A stretch of 64,000 bases of DNA from Chryseobacterium sp. StRB126 (GTDB lineage Bacteria; Bacteroidota; Bacteroidia; Flavobacteriales; Weeksellaceae): positions 2,108,001-2,172,000 of the forward strand of contig NZ_AP014624.1 in assembly GCF_000829375.1 (NCBI RefSeq), written 5' to 3'. Each line of letters opens with the position of its first letter. The stretch's first letter is position 1. Of the stretch, positions 1 through 7,871 are shown in pieces. The notes beneath the pieces were generated by a model. That model was not told the DNA's origin. It saw only the letters and a program-made list of their open reading frames with translations, and made no database searches. The position numbers and the translations under genes are program-made.

Positions 1-956
1 TCAATACTTCCTTCTTTAATTCCCCAAACTCTTTCCGCATACTGAGCCAGCTTCCCTTTTTTATCTTCAAAGTTATAACGGTAGTGAGAAGGAGCAATGA
101 TGGCTAGTGTTCTTGCATGGTCAATACCGAAGTAAGCGGTTAATTCATGGCCCATAGCATGTACAGCCCAGTCAGTAATAACTCCTTTTTGGATCAGTCC
201 GTTTAAAGCCATCGTACAACACCACATAAAGTTTCCGGCAGCATCATAGTTGAAATCATCAGCCAATACTTTTGGTGCTGTTTCCTGAAGGCTGATCAGA
301 ATGCTTTCTGCAATTCTTTCCTGAAGATCAGCAGAAGAAGGAGCCGTCATATATTGTTCCAGTACATGAGTGTAAGCATCTGTAATTCCGTTGACAATTT
401 GATTTTTAGGAATAGATCTGATAACTTCAGGATCTAGCACAGAGAATTGAGGGAAAAGTCCCGGACCTCCGGAAGACAATTTTTCATTGGTTTCTCTTCT
501 GGAAATCACATATCCTGAGTTCATTTCCGAACCGGTTGCCGGAAGCGTCAGAATACTCCCAAATGGCATTCCTTCTCCTTCAAAAGTTCTCACCTGGTTT
601 CTCAGAATATCCCAAGGTTCCCCATTATAGTTGGCCGCTGCAGAGATAAACTTAGTTCCGTCAATCACAGACCCACCACCTACGGCAAGAAGATAATTGA
701 TGTTATTTTCCTTAATAAAACTAATGGCGTTAATGAGAACCTCATATTCAGGATTGGCAGGAACTCCACCGAATTCATAGAGTTCATGATCTTTTAAAGC
801 TTCTTTTACCTGATCATAAACACCATTATTTTTAATACTTCCACCACCGTAGATCATTAATATTTTGGCGTTTTGAGGAATTTCCTTGGAAATTTTAGCG
901 ATTTCTCCCTTTCCGAAAAGTATTTTGGTTGGATTTTTAAACTCGAAATTAAGCAT
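1..956 (-). CDS. Iron-containing alcohol dehydrogenase, YqhD/BdhA type (3' part outside window)
   Basis: About 318 N-terminal residues are present; the frame stays open to the window edge, so roughly 70 C-terminal residues of a family usually near 385 aa are missing. The protein starts MLNFEFKNPTKILFGKGEI and carries the nucleotide-binding motif GGGSVIDGTKFI. A TDAYTHVLEQY segment and a HAMGHELTAYFGIDHAR segment supply the Asp and His metal ligands of group III iron alcohol dehydrogenases. Family knowledge: NAD(P)H-dependent reduction of aldehydes in the cytosol. It stands alone; the gap to the HxlR gene upstream is about 150 bases. The substrate cannot be read from sequence. Confidence 0.87.
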   Translation of the reverse strand, partial: MLNFEFKNPTKILFGKGEIAKISKEIPQNAKILMIYGGGSIKNNGVYDQVKEALKDHELYEFGGVPANPEYEVLINAISFIKENNINYLLAVGGGSVIDGTKFISAAANYNGEPWDILRNQVRTFEGEGMPFGSILTLPATGSEMNSGYVISRRETNEKLSSGGPGLFPQFSVLDPEVIRSIPKNQIVNGITDAYTHVLEQYMTAPSSADLQERIAESILISLQETAPKVLADDFNYDAAGNFMWCCTMALNGLIQKGVITDWAVHAMGHELTAYFGIDHARTLAIIAPSHYRYNFEDKKGKLAQYAERVWGIKEGSI

Positions 957-1103
957 TGTTCTAAATTTATTTTAACCCAAATTTACGGAATGAAAAAGGA
1001 AAATTAAGTTAATGAAAGTTTAAAATTGCTATCACAGAATTTCATAAAAGCAATCAAAAGCTGATTTCCCAATCTGTCTCCATGGATAATTGATTGACTG
1101 TCT

Positions 1104-1514
1104 TTATGGAGACTCACAGGAAAGATAACTTTTGGCTCTTTTAATAAAGCTTTCTTTATCTTTTTTAATATCTTCCAGCAGTCTCTTTCTCTCTTCAGGA
1201 ATCGTTAGATATTTGTCACCCCATAGATTGATTTCAACAATAATTGGAACTAAATCAATTCCTTTTTCTGTAAGGTGGTATAAGATCTTTAATTTATTTT
1301 CAGGATGGTTCTTTTTATCAATAATTCCATTTTCCAGTAGATTCTGAAGTCTTGTTGCCAGAATATTGGACGCAATTTTTTCATCAGCCTTCTGAAGATC
1401 ACCATAAGTACATTGCTTTTTAAGCATCAGATCACGGATGATTAATAATGACCATTTATCGCCCCATATTTCAAGAGAACAGCTAATAGGACAGTCTGAC
1501 CTTTTTTTACTCAT
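1104..1514 (-). CDS. HxlR-family winged-helix regulator
   Basis: 136 aa, full length for the HxlR/MarR-like family. The N-terminus has Cys8 and Cys12 in a CPISCSLEIWGDKWSLLIIRD context, the typical start of the DNA-binding domain. A winged-helix core follows (TYGDLQ, ILATRLQNLLENGII) and a third Cys lies near the C-terminus (SYLSC). In relatives such as YodB and HypR the first Cys senses electrophiles or oxidants, so a redox or aldehyde signal is plausible here but unproven. The gene is divergent from lpdA, which makes lpdA and itself the likely targets. The shared gap holds an inverted repeat over a promoter. Confidence 0.88.
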   Translation of the reverse strand: MSKKRSDCPISCSLEIWGDKWSLLIIRDLMLKKQCTYGDLQKADEKIASNILATRLQNLLENGIIDKKNHPENKLKILYHLTEKGIDLVPIIVEINLWGDKYLTIPEERKRLLEDIKKDKESFIKRAKSYLSCESP

Positions 1515-1533
1515 TTTTTTAATTTAAAAAATA

Positions 1534-1586
1534 TTACTTGCAGAATGAAAGCGTTTGTTTTAATTTTGCTTTTATTTTGCAAGTAA
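1534..1586. promoter_or_regulatory. lpdA promoter with flanking inverted repeat (candidate HxlR operator)
   Basis: TTACTTGCA (1534-1542) and its exact reverse complement TGCAAGTAA (1578-1586) flank a Bacteroidetes-type promoter for lpdA: TTG at 1538-1540, 20 bases, then TAATTTTG at 1561-1568, which fits TAnnTTTG. The left arm covers the -33 box and the right arm covers the expected start of transcription. That geometry suits repression by a dimeric regulator bound at one or both arms. Confidence 0.5.
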
Positions 1587-1614
1587 ATTTAATCATAAAT
1601 AATTAATAAATCAA

Positions 1615-3015
1615 ATGGAAAACTATGACATTGCCGTAATTGGCTCAGGACCCGGAGGATATGTTGCCGCTATAAGAAGTGCCCAATTAGGCTATAAAAC
1701 AGTAATTATTGAAAAATATGACACATTGGGCGGAACCTGTACCAATGTAGGCTGTATCCCAACAAAAGCTTTGCTGGACAGCACGCATCATTATGCAGAA
1801 GCTCAGGATAAATTTAAAGAACATGGAATTAAGCTTGATAAGATAGAACTTGATTTTACCCAGATGTATAAAAGAAAATCTGAAGTAGTTGCTAAGAACA
1901 CCAGCGGACTTGATTTCTTAATGAATAAAAATAATATTACCCGTCTGAAAGGGACTGCAAGTTTCATCAATAATTCCTCTATTAAAGTGGTTCATGAAGC
2001 AGAATCTAAAGAAATTACCGCCAAAAATTATGTCATTGCAACAGGCTCAAAACCATCCACCATTCCGGGAGTGGAAATCAATAAAAAGAGAATCATTACT
2101 TCTACAGAAGCCTTAACTCTGAAAGAAAAACCGAAATCTATGATTATCATTGGCGACGGTGTAATTGGAGTAGAAATGGCCTCCATTTTTAACCGTATCG
2201 GAACTCAGGTCATCATTCTTGAATATGCAGACCATCTTATTGCGGCTATGGATCATGAATTAGGAAAAAATCTTCAGAAAATTCTAAAAAGGGAAGGAGT
2301 TGATATCCGTTTAGGGCAATCAGTGTATAAAACGGAAAGTTCAGATGCTGGAGCTAAAGTCTTTTTTAAAGATAAAAATGGAACAGAAAATGAATTGGAA
2401 GCTGATTATATCCTGGTCGCAGTAGGAAGAAGTCCTTATGTAAAAGGATTGGGGTTAGAAAATACAAATGTACAATTAGATAACCGTGGGTTTATTCAAG
2501 TTGATGAAAACAACCGGACATCTGTTTCAAATATTTATGCTATTGGTGATGTAATTGGTGGAGCAATGCTTGCCCATAAAGCGGAAGAAGAAGGCGTTTT
2601 GGTAGCGGAAACCATCAATGGGCAGAAACACGATATCCATTATGATCGCATTCCGTCTGTCGTATATACCTGGCCCGAAGTAGCATCCGTTGGATATACT
2701 GAAGAATATCTCAAAAAGAATAATATAGCTTACAATGTGGGCAAATTTCCGTTTTCAGCCAGTGCAAGGGCCAGAGCTTCCATGGATACGGATGGGTTTG
2801 CTAAAGTTTTAGTTGATCTGAAATATGGTGAAGTCCTGGGAGTACATATCATCGGAGCAAGGGCCGCAGATCTGATTGCACAGGGAGTTATTGCACAGGA
2901 ATATGAGGTGACAGCAGAAGATATGTTCCGTATTTCCTATGCGCATCCTACTTATTCAGAGACGCTGAAAGAGGCTTATCTGATGGCATCCGGACAAGGA
3001 GCGATTAACATCTGA
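1615..3015 (+). CDS. lpdA: Dihydrolipoyl dehydrogenase (E3)
   Basis: 466 aa, normal length for the E3 flavoprotein that reoxidises dihydrolipoamide in 2-oxoacid dehydrogenase and glycine cleavage complexes with NAD+. Visible are the FAD-binding GSGPGGY, the redox-active disulfide Cys42/Cys47 in GGTCTNVGCIPTK, an NAD-binding GDGVIGVEMA, the second FAD motif (YAIGDV) and the C-terminal His444/Glu449 pair in HPTYSET. No E1 or E2 gene lies nearby, so this copy is outside a complex operon, and the divergent HxlR gene suggests stress-linked control. Another lpd copy elsewhere in the genome is likely but not visible. Confidence 0.95.
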   Translation: MENYDIAVIGSGPGGYVAAIRSAQLGYKTVIIEKYDTLGGTCTNVGCIPTKALLDSTHHYAEAQDKFKEHGIKLDKIELDFTQMYKRKSEVVAKNTSGLDFLMNKNNITRLKGTASFINNSSIKVVHEAESKEITAKNYVIATGSKPSTIPGVEINKKRIITSTEALTLKEKPKSMIIIGDGVIGVEMASIFNRIGTQVIILEYADHLIAAMDHELGKNLQKILKREGVDIRLGQSVYKTESSDAGAKVFFKDKNGTENELEADYILVAVGRSPYVKGLGLENTNVQLDNRGFIQVDENNRTSVSNIYAIGDVIGGAMLAHKAEEEGVLVAETINGQKHDIHYDRIPSVVYTWPEVASVGYTEEYLKKNNIAYNVGKFPFSASARARASMDTDGFAKVLVDLKYGEVLGVHIIGARAADLIAQGVIAQEYEVTAEDMFRISYAHPTYSETLKEAYLMASGQGAINI

Positions 3016-3085
3016 TGCTGGGAAAGAGTCAAGCTACAAAACTTTTATCTAAGATAAATTGTTTACCATTAAGTATTCTTTTCTA

Positions 3086-3122
3086 TTGCCACGAATGCCT
3101 AATAAACTGGCATTCGTGGCAA
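3086..3122. repeat. Perfect 14-bp hairpin downstream of lpdA
   Basis: The arm TTGCCACGAATGCC (3086-3099) pairs perfectly with 3109-3122 around a 9-base loop. It lies between the convergent lpdA and the exported-protein gene. Neither direction shows a T-run after the stem, so it is not a textbook terminator; a dispersed palindromic repeat or mRNA 3'-end stabiliser is equally possible. Confidence 0.5.
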
Positions 3123-3172
3123 AAAATAATGGATATCTTAGTAATATTTTATAGCCTTGTGTATTTCAAATA

Positions 3173-3778
3173 CTATAAAGTTGTGCAATCCTCACTTTTT
3201 GAGTAAATACCATTACTCTTAACTTGCAGTTTGCCAGTTTTTCTATTGATTTTAATTAAAAACGATTCTTTAGTCACAGGGCAGCCTTTAGCCTGTAAAG
3301 CATATAAGGAAATAGTATGGTCTTCAATTTTATAAGAACCTGTAAAACGATTTTGGGTATCAATAGAGTAGCCATACGTTTTAGCTAATAAAATAGCTTC
3401 TGGAAGATTATCAACCGTTTCGATGAAGTCTCTTAATTGCTGTTCATTGGAAAAATAAACAGGTCTTTCTTTTTTACACGCTAAAATATAGGAAAAGCAA
3501 TTATTTTCAATGCATTTCTGAAAAAATCCTTTTTCCGGAACCGGCTCATTAATGGTCATAAAAAGTGGAGCCTGACTTTCATAGATCACAGCTTTATCAG
3601 GATCAGGATCGTTAGTAAGTACTCTCCAATAGGCATATTCTTTATTGGGAATGACGAATGGATAAAGATAGTCGGTAGTACCCAGAATATCCGGGATCTT
3701 TTTATAATCATCAGGAACCTTGACCTGTGCAGAAAGCAGATTGGAAACGATCAGGGATAGTGTGATGATAATTTTCAT
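3173..3778 (-). CDS. Small exported protein of unknown function
   Basis: The longest frame opens at 3889, but the start at 3778 (MKIIITLSLIVSNLLSAQ) gives a clean signal peptide, so I use a 201-aa product. The upstream extension would also overlap the deformylase gene. The mature part is mixed alpha/beta, with two Cys in QKCIENNCFSYILACKK and one in AKGCPV that could form disulfides after export. I recognise no family. It follows the deformylase gene on the same strand with a 64-base gap and may be co-transcribed. Confidence 0.7.
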   Translation of the reverse strand: MKIIITLSLIVSNLLSAQVKVPDDYKKIPDILGTTDYLYPFVIPNKEYAYWRVLTNDPDPDKAVIYESQAPLFMTINEPVPEKGFFQKCIENNCFSYILACKKERPVYFSNEQQLRDFIETVDNLPEAILLAKTYGYSIDTQNRFTGSYKIEDHTISLYALQAKGCPVTKESFLIKINRKTGKLQVKSNGIYSKSEDCTTL

Positions 3779-3842
3779 AAAGAAAGGTGTTTTCAGAGCA
3801 AATTTACAAAAATTACTTACGTTTCTTAATGTTAAGGAAATA

Positions 3843-4424
3843 TTATAAAAACTGCATAGGATATCCTGTCTGAATATTTCCATGGACAATTTTCTTCAGT
3901 TTCGATTCTATCATTTTTTTTGTGAGCGGTTTCAAATGATCAATATATAAAATACCCTGTGTATGGTCGTATTCATGCTGGATGATTCTTGCTGTTAATC
4001 CGGTGAAGGTTTTGGTATATTTAATGAAATTTTGATCAAGATATTCAATGGTAATTCCCCATGGTCTTTTCACCTTTTGAGACAGACCGGGAATGCTTAG
4101 GCAGCCTTCATAATCTTCCCAGGTTTCCCCAGAAGAATCAATAATCTTAGCATTAATAAAGGTTTCTCTGATCCCTTTATCATTCTTTTCAAAATAAAGA
4201 AGCTGATCTTCAGTATCAAAATTTTCAAAGGCGATCTGGCTGTCAACAATAAATAGCTGCAAAGGTTTATTGATTTGAGAAGAGGAGAGACCACAACCGT
4301 TGGAATTTTCCATGGTTTCCCACATATTGGTAATGAGGTCCTGGATTTCATGACTGTTTTCATTAATCTGTATGCATTTCTGTTTTAAAATGCGGTTTCC
4401 ATAGGCTACAATAGGTAAATTCAT
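3843..4424 (-). CDS. def: Peptide deformylase (probable paralog)
   Basis: 193 aa from the start MNLPIVAYGN at 4424; an upstream in-frame ATG at 4442 adds six residues, but the chosen start matches how the family usually begins. All three metal/active-site motifs are present: GCGLSSSQ (usual GxGLAAxQ), EGCLSIP with Cys108, and HEYDH with His150, Glu151 and His154. The enzyme removes the N-formyl group from nascent proteins. The Ala-to-Ser changes in motif 1 and the lack of neighbouring housekeeping genes such as fmt suggest an accessory copy; whether a second def exists cannot be seen here. Confidence 0.85.
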   Translation of the reverse strand: MNLPIVAYGNRILKQKCIQINENSHEIQDLITNMWETMENSNGCGLSSSQINKPLQLFIVDSQIAFENFDTEDQLLYFEKNDKGIRETFINAKIIDSSGETWEDYEGCLSIPGLSQKVKRPWGITIEYLDQNFIKYTKTFTGLTARIIQHEYDHTQGILYIDHLKPLTKKMIESKLKKIVHGNIQTGYPMQFL

Positions 4425-4480
4425 TGAAATATTTTTCTGCAAAGTTCAGCAGAAGAGTAAAGATATACAATGAACCTATG

Positions 4481-5047
4481 TTAATTAATCTGTCTGCGGA
4501 TTCTGCTTAAAGCCTGTGGAGTAATTCCGATATAGGAAGCAATGTATTTTAAGGGAACACGTTGTAAGAGCTCAGGTTGCTCTGTAAATAGTTTTAAATA
4601 ACGTTCTTTGGCGGTAAGTTTCAATAAAGAAAGTTCTCTTTTACTTTTGGATAGGAACAATTTTTCAGAAGCAAAACGGCCCAAATGATTTCCTACATTC
4701 GTCTGGCTGTAAATTTTCTGTAAGTCGTTATATGAGATTTGCCATACTACAGTCTCAGTTAATGCCTGCATCTCATATTCAGATGGAGTTTGGGTAAGAA
4801 AAGAATCATAGGCACAGGTAAATTCTTTTTCAAAGCTGAAGCTGAAAGTATAGCCATGTTCATCATCAGGAATATAAAATCTTACCAGTCCGGATTCTAT
4901 AAAGGACAGGTGATTTTCCGTATCGCCCTGCTGGGTAATAATTTCGTTTTTAGCATACACCTTTCTATGAAAATACCCTGCGATAAACTTCCACTCAGAT
5001 TCCTGTAGCTTAACAATTTGCTCATAATATTCTCTGATGTAACCCAT
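4481..5047 (-). CDS. Crp/Fnr-family transcriptional regulator
   Basis: 188 aa. An N-terminal cyclic-nucleotide-binding-like beta barrel (residues about 15-125, NEIITQQGDTENHLSFIESG) is followed by a short C-terminal helix-turn-helix (YIASYIGITPQALSRIRRQ). This layout is the common Bacteroidetes Crp/Fnr type, which usually lacks the exact cAMP-binding residues and the Fnr Cys cluster; no such Cys cluster is seen here. The ligand and targets are unknown. It is divergent from ppc across 227 bases, so ppc is one possible target. Confidence 0.85.
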   Translation of the reverse strand: MGYIREYYEQIVKLQESEWKFIAGYFHRKVYAKNEIITQQGDTENHLSFIESGLVRFYIPDDEHGYTFSFSFEKEFTCAYDSFLTQTPSEYEMQALTETVVWQISYNDLQKIYSQTNVGNHLGRFASEKLFLSKSKRELSLLKLTAKERYLKLFTEQPELLQRVPLKYIASYIGITPQALSRIRRQIN

Positions 5048-5274
5048 ATTCGAAAATTTTAATGTAATCCTGTATTCAAGAAGAAATCAAAGAGCAAAGT
5101 TACGAAATGTTTAATTGAAGAGATCAATATGGATGATGTATGGAGCGCCTAACTTTTTATGTTAAAACAGGATGTAATTCCCCTTATTATTTTTATTTTT
5201 CAGGTTACAATAAAGTTTTTATTTTTTGTCATTTATCAATTCAACTAATTCCAAAATCACTTACATTTGTTATT

Positions 5275-7809
5275 ATGAGACACGACCAACGCGCAGAAAA
5301 ATTCAGGCAGATCGTGGAGAACAAATTCCAGATCTACAATTCATTATTTATGAGCCTGCCCTATGATAAAATGACTAATATTGGGATGCTGCTTCCTTTT
5401 CTTTATGAGGAAAGCAGAATCGGATACGAAGGCGGCAAAACACCCGAAGAAATTGTTGAAGAATTCTTTAAAAACCATACCGATCTACAGACCGAAGAGC
5501 AGAAACTTGAACTGCTTTTTAAGATTATCCAGTATATAGAAAGACAGGTGGTTTTATTTGATAGTATCGAAGATGCAGCGTTTCCGAACCTGCATTCTGA
5601 AAGTGATGGTGGAACCGTTACTAATCTCTTTGAACGTTCTTTCCAGGATCATAAAATTGAAAAAGTACGGGAAAAGCTAAAGGATTTCAGTGTGAAGGTA
5701 GTGTTTACCGCACACCCCACTCAGTTTTATCCAAGTTCAGTACAGAGAATCATCCAGGATCTTAGAGGAGCCATTACCAGTGATTCCGTTACTCAGATTG
5801 ATACCCTTTTACAGCAATTAGGAAAAACGCCTTTTGTGAACAAAGAAAAACCAACCCCTATTGATGAGGCGTTGAGCATTATTTCCTACCTGAGATATGT
5901 ATATTACGATACGATCGGTGAGTTATTTACCAAGATTAAAAAAACTTTTGGAAACGGACACTTTCATCTGCATGAAGATCTTATTCAACTTGGCTTCTGG
6001 CCGGGCGGGGACCGCGACGGAAACCCTTTTGTGACGGCAGATGTTACCAAAAGAGTAGCGGAAGAACTTCGTTCAGCCATTCTGAAATCTTATTACAGTC
6101 ACTTGAAATTCATCAGAAGAAGATTAAGCTTCAGAGGCGTTTCAGAAGTATTGACAGTGTTGAGTGAGGAATTGTATGCCGCTATTTTTGATGGTAAAAC
6201 CATTACTGCAGAAGATATGTTAAAGAGAACCGATGAGGCTGAAAAAATATTAGTGAATGAGCACAATGCCCTGTTTTTAGATCTTTTGGTTAATTTCAGG
6301 GATCGTGTGAAGATTTTCGGAACTCATTTTGCGACATTGGATATCCGCCAGGACAGCAGAATTCACCAAAAAGTAATTGATGAGGTTTTTGTAAAAGTAT
6401 ATGGCAATGAAGAAGTGGATTATGAAGAGAAATTCAATAAACTGATTCAGGTTTCAGGTCCTGTAAATGCAAATGATTTTGAAGATATTGTAAAGGATAC
6501 TTTATTAACTGTATCTCAGGTCTCTGAAATTCAGAATTTGAACGGACTGAGAGGAATGAACCGTTATATTATCTCCAATTCTGATGCGGTGAAAGATGTA
6601 ATGAATGTTTATGCTTTCTTTAAGATTTGCGGATATAAGAATGAAGATATCAACATGGATATTGTACCGCTTTTTGAAACCATGGAAGGGCTTGATAATG
6701 CTGAACATGTGATGAATGAGTTATACCAGAACCCTGTTTATAAAAAACATCTTGAAAGAAGAGGGAACCAGCAGACCATTATGTTGGGATTTTCTGATGG
6801 AACCAAGGATGGTGGTTATTTAAAAGCCAACTGGGAAATTTATAAGGCTAAAGAAGTCCTGACAAAACTTTCAGAACAGAATAATATCAAAGTTGTATTT
6901 TTCGACGGTAGAGGCGGACCTCCGGCAAGAGGTGGCGGGAAAACCCATGATTTCTATGCTTCTCAGGGAAAAACAATTGCTAACAATAAAATTGAACTAA
7001 CGATCCAAGGGCAGACGATTACCAGTATTTTTGGAAATAAGGAGCAGGCAATGTATAATTTTGAACAACTTTTGACTGCCGGAGTAGAAAATGATGTATT
7101 CAAAAATGCTAAAAAAGACCTTACGGAAAAAGAAAGAGCTTTGATTATTGAACTGGCGAATATCAGTTATCAGAAATACTCGGATCTGAAGGCGCATCCA
7201 ATGTTTGTGCCTTATCTGCAGGAGATGAGTACCCTGGAATACTATGGGAAAACCAATATCGGAAGCCGTCCGTCCAAAAGAGGAAACGGAAATGAACTGA
7301 AGTTTGAAGATCTGAGAGCGATCCCTTTTGTAGGTTCCTGGTCACAATTGAAGCAGAACGTTCCCGGATTTTTTGGGTTTGGCTACGCTATGCAGCAGAT
7401 GAAGGAGCAGGGAAGATTTGAAGAAGTAAGAGAATTGTATAAAGGATCAGATTTCTTTAAAACATTGGTCTTGAACTCCATGATGAGTATGAACAAGTCT
7501 TATTTCCCGTTGACTTACTACATTAAAAAGAACCCTAAATTTGGAGCCTTCTGGAATATTCTTTTCAGTGAATATGAACTTTCAAGAGATATCATGCTGG
7601 AACTTACCGGGTTCAAAATGCTTCAGGAAGAAGATCCGTTATCCAGAAAATCTGTGAAAATCCGTGAGAAGATTGTTCTACCATTGCTAAGTATTCAGCA
7701 ATATGCACTGATGAAAATCCAAAAAGGAGAAGGAAATAAAGAAGCCTATGAAAAATTAGTGACAAGATCATTGTTTGGAAATATTAATGCAAGCCGAAAT
7801 TCTGCTTAA
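5275..7809 (+). CDS. ppc: Phosphoenolpyruvate carboxylase
   Basis: 844 aa from MRHDQRAEKF at 5275. The frame is open upstream to 5140, but that stretch is AT-rich, Phe/Tyr-rich and unlike the family. The enzyme makes oxaloacetate from PEP and bicarbonate to refill the TCA cycle. Motifs in order: FTAHPTQ with His147 (most relatives have FTAHPTE), GGDRDGNP, SDGTKDGG, the FDGRGGPPARGG loop, GSRPSKR, and an ASRNSA end in place of the usual NTG. TACATTTG at 5262-5269 fits a -7 box, but it would put transcription almost at the ATG, so I do not rely on it. Confidence 0.95.
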   Translation: MRHDQRAEKFRQIVENKFQIYNSLFMSLPYDKMTNIGMLLPFLYEESRIGYEGGKTPEEIVEEFFKNHTDLQTEEQKLELLFKIIQYIERQVVLFDSIEDAAFPNLHSESDGGTVTNLFERSFQDHKIEKVREKLKDFSVKVVFTAHPTQFYPSSVQRIIQDLRGAITSDSVTQIDTLLQQLGKTPFVNKEKPTPIDEALSIISYLRYVYYDTIGELFTKIKKTFGNGHFHLHEDLIQLGFWPGGDRDGNPFVTADVTKRVAEELRSAILKSYYSHLKFIRRRLSFRGVSEVLTVLSEELYAAIFDGKTITAEDMLKRTDEAEKILVNEHNALFLDLLVNFRDRVKIFGTHFATLDIRQDSRIHQKVIDEVFVKVYGNEEVDYEEKFNKLIQVSGPVNANDFEDIVKDTLLTVSQVSEIQNLNGLRGMNRYIISNSDAVKDVMNVYAFFKICGYKNEDINMDIVPLFETMEGLDNAEHVMNELYQNPVYKKHLERRGNQQTIMLGFSDGTKDGGYLKANWEIYKAKEVLTKLSEQNNIKVVFFDGRGGPPARGGGKTHDFYASQGKTIANNKIELTIQGQTITSIFGNKEQAMYNFEQLLTAGVENDVFKNAKKDLTEKERALIIELANISYQKYSDLKAHPMFVPYLQEMSTLEYYGKTNIGSRPSKRGNGNELKFEDLRAIPFVGSWSQLKQNVPGFFGFGYAMQQMKEQGRFEEVRELYKGSDFFKTLVLNSMMSMNKSYFPLTYYIKKNPKFGAFWNILFSEYELSRDIMLELTGFKMLQEEDPLSRKSVKIREKIVLPLLSIQQYALMKIQKGEGNKEAYEKLVTRSLFGNINASRNSA

Positions 7810-7835
7810 AAGAAATAAACTCATATAACTTGAAT

Positions 7836-7871
7836 AAAAAATGGCAGCCTCAAGTGAGGCTGCTATTTTTT
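7836..7871. terminator. Bidirectional terminator between ppc and the subtilase gene
   Basis: GCAGCCTC (7844-7851) pairs with GAGGCTGC (7856-7863). An A-run precedes it and a T-run follows, so it can end transcription from both converging genes. The T-run overlaps the subtilase stop codon. Confidence 0.85.

Noticed and set aside
3015..3206. 63-aa frame starting within the lpdA stop
   Set aside because: It spans the perfect hairpin 3086-3122, has no family resemblance and a composition like non-coding sequence.
3779..3889. Longer start for the small exported protein
   Set aside because: It would bury the signal peptide and overlap the deformylase gene.
5140..5274. Longer start for PEP carboxylase
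   Set aside because: The extra 45 residues are AT-driven Phe/Tyr-rich sequence; the family begins near MRHDQRAEKF at 5275.
5687..5730. Active-site mutation in PEP carboxylase (FTAHPTQ instead of FTAHPTE)
   Set aside because: All other catalytic motifs are intact, and I believe the Gln form is usual in flavobacterial enzymes, so it is not taken as inactivating.
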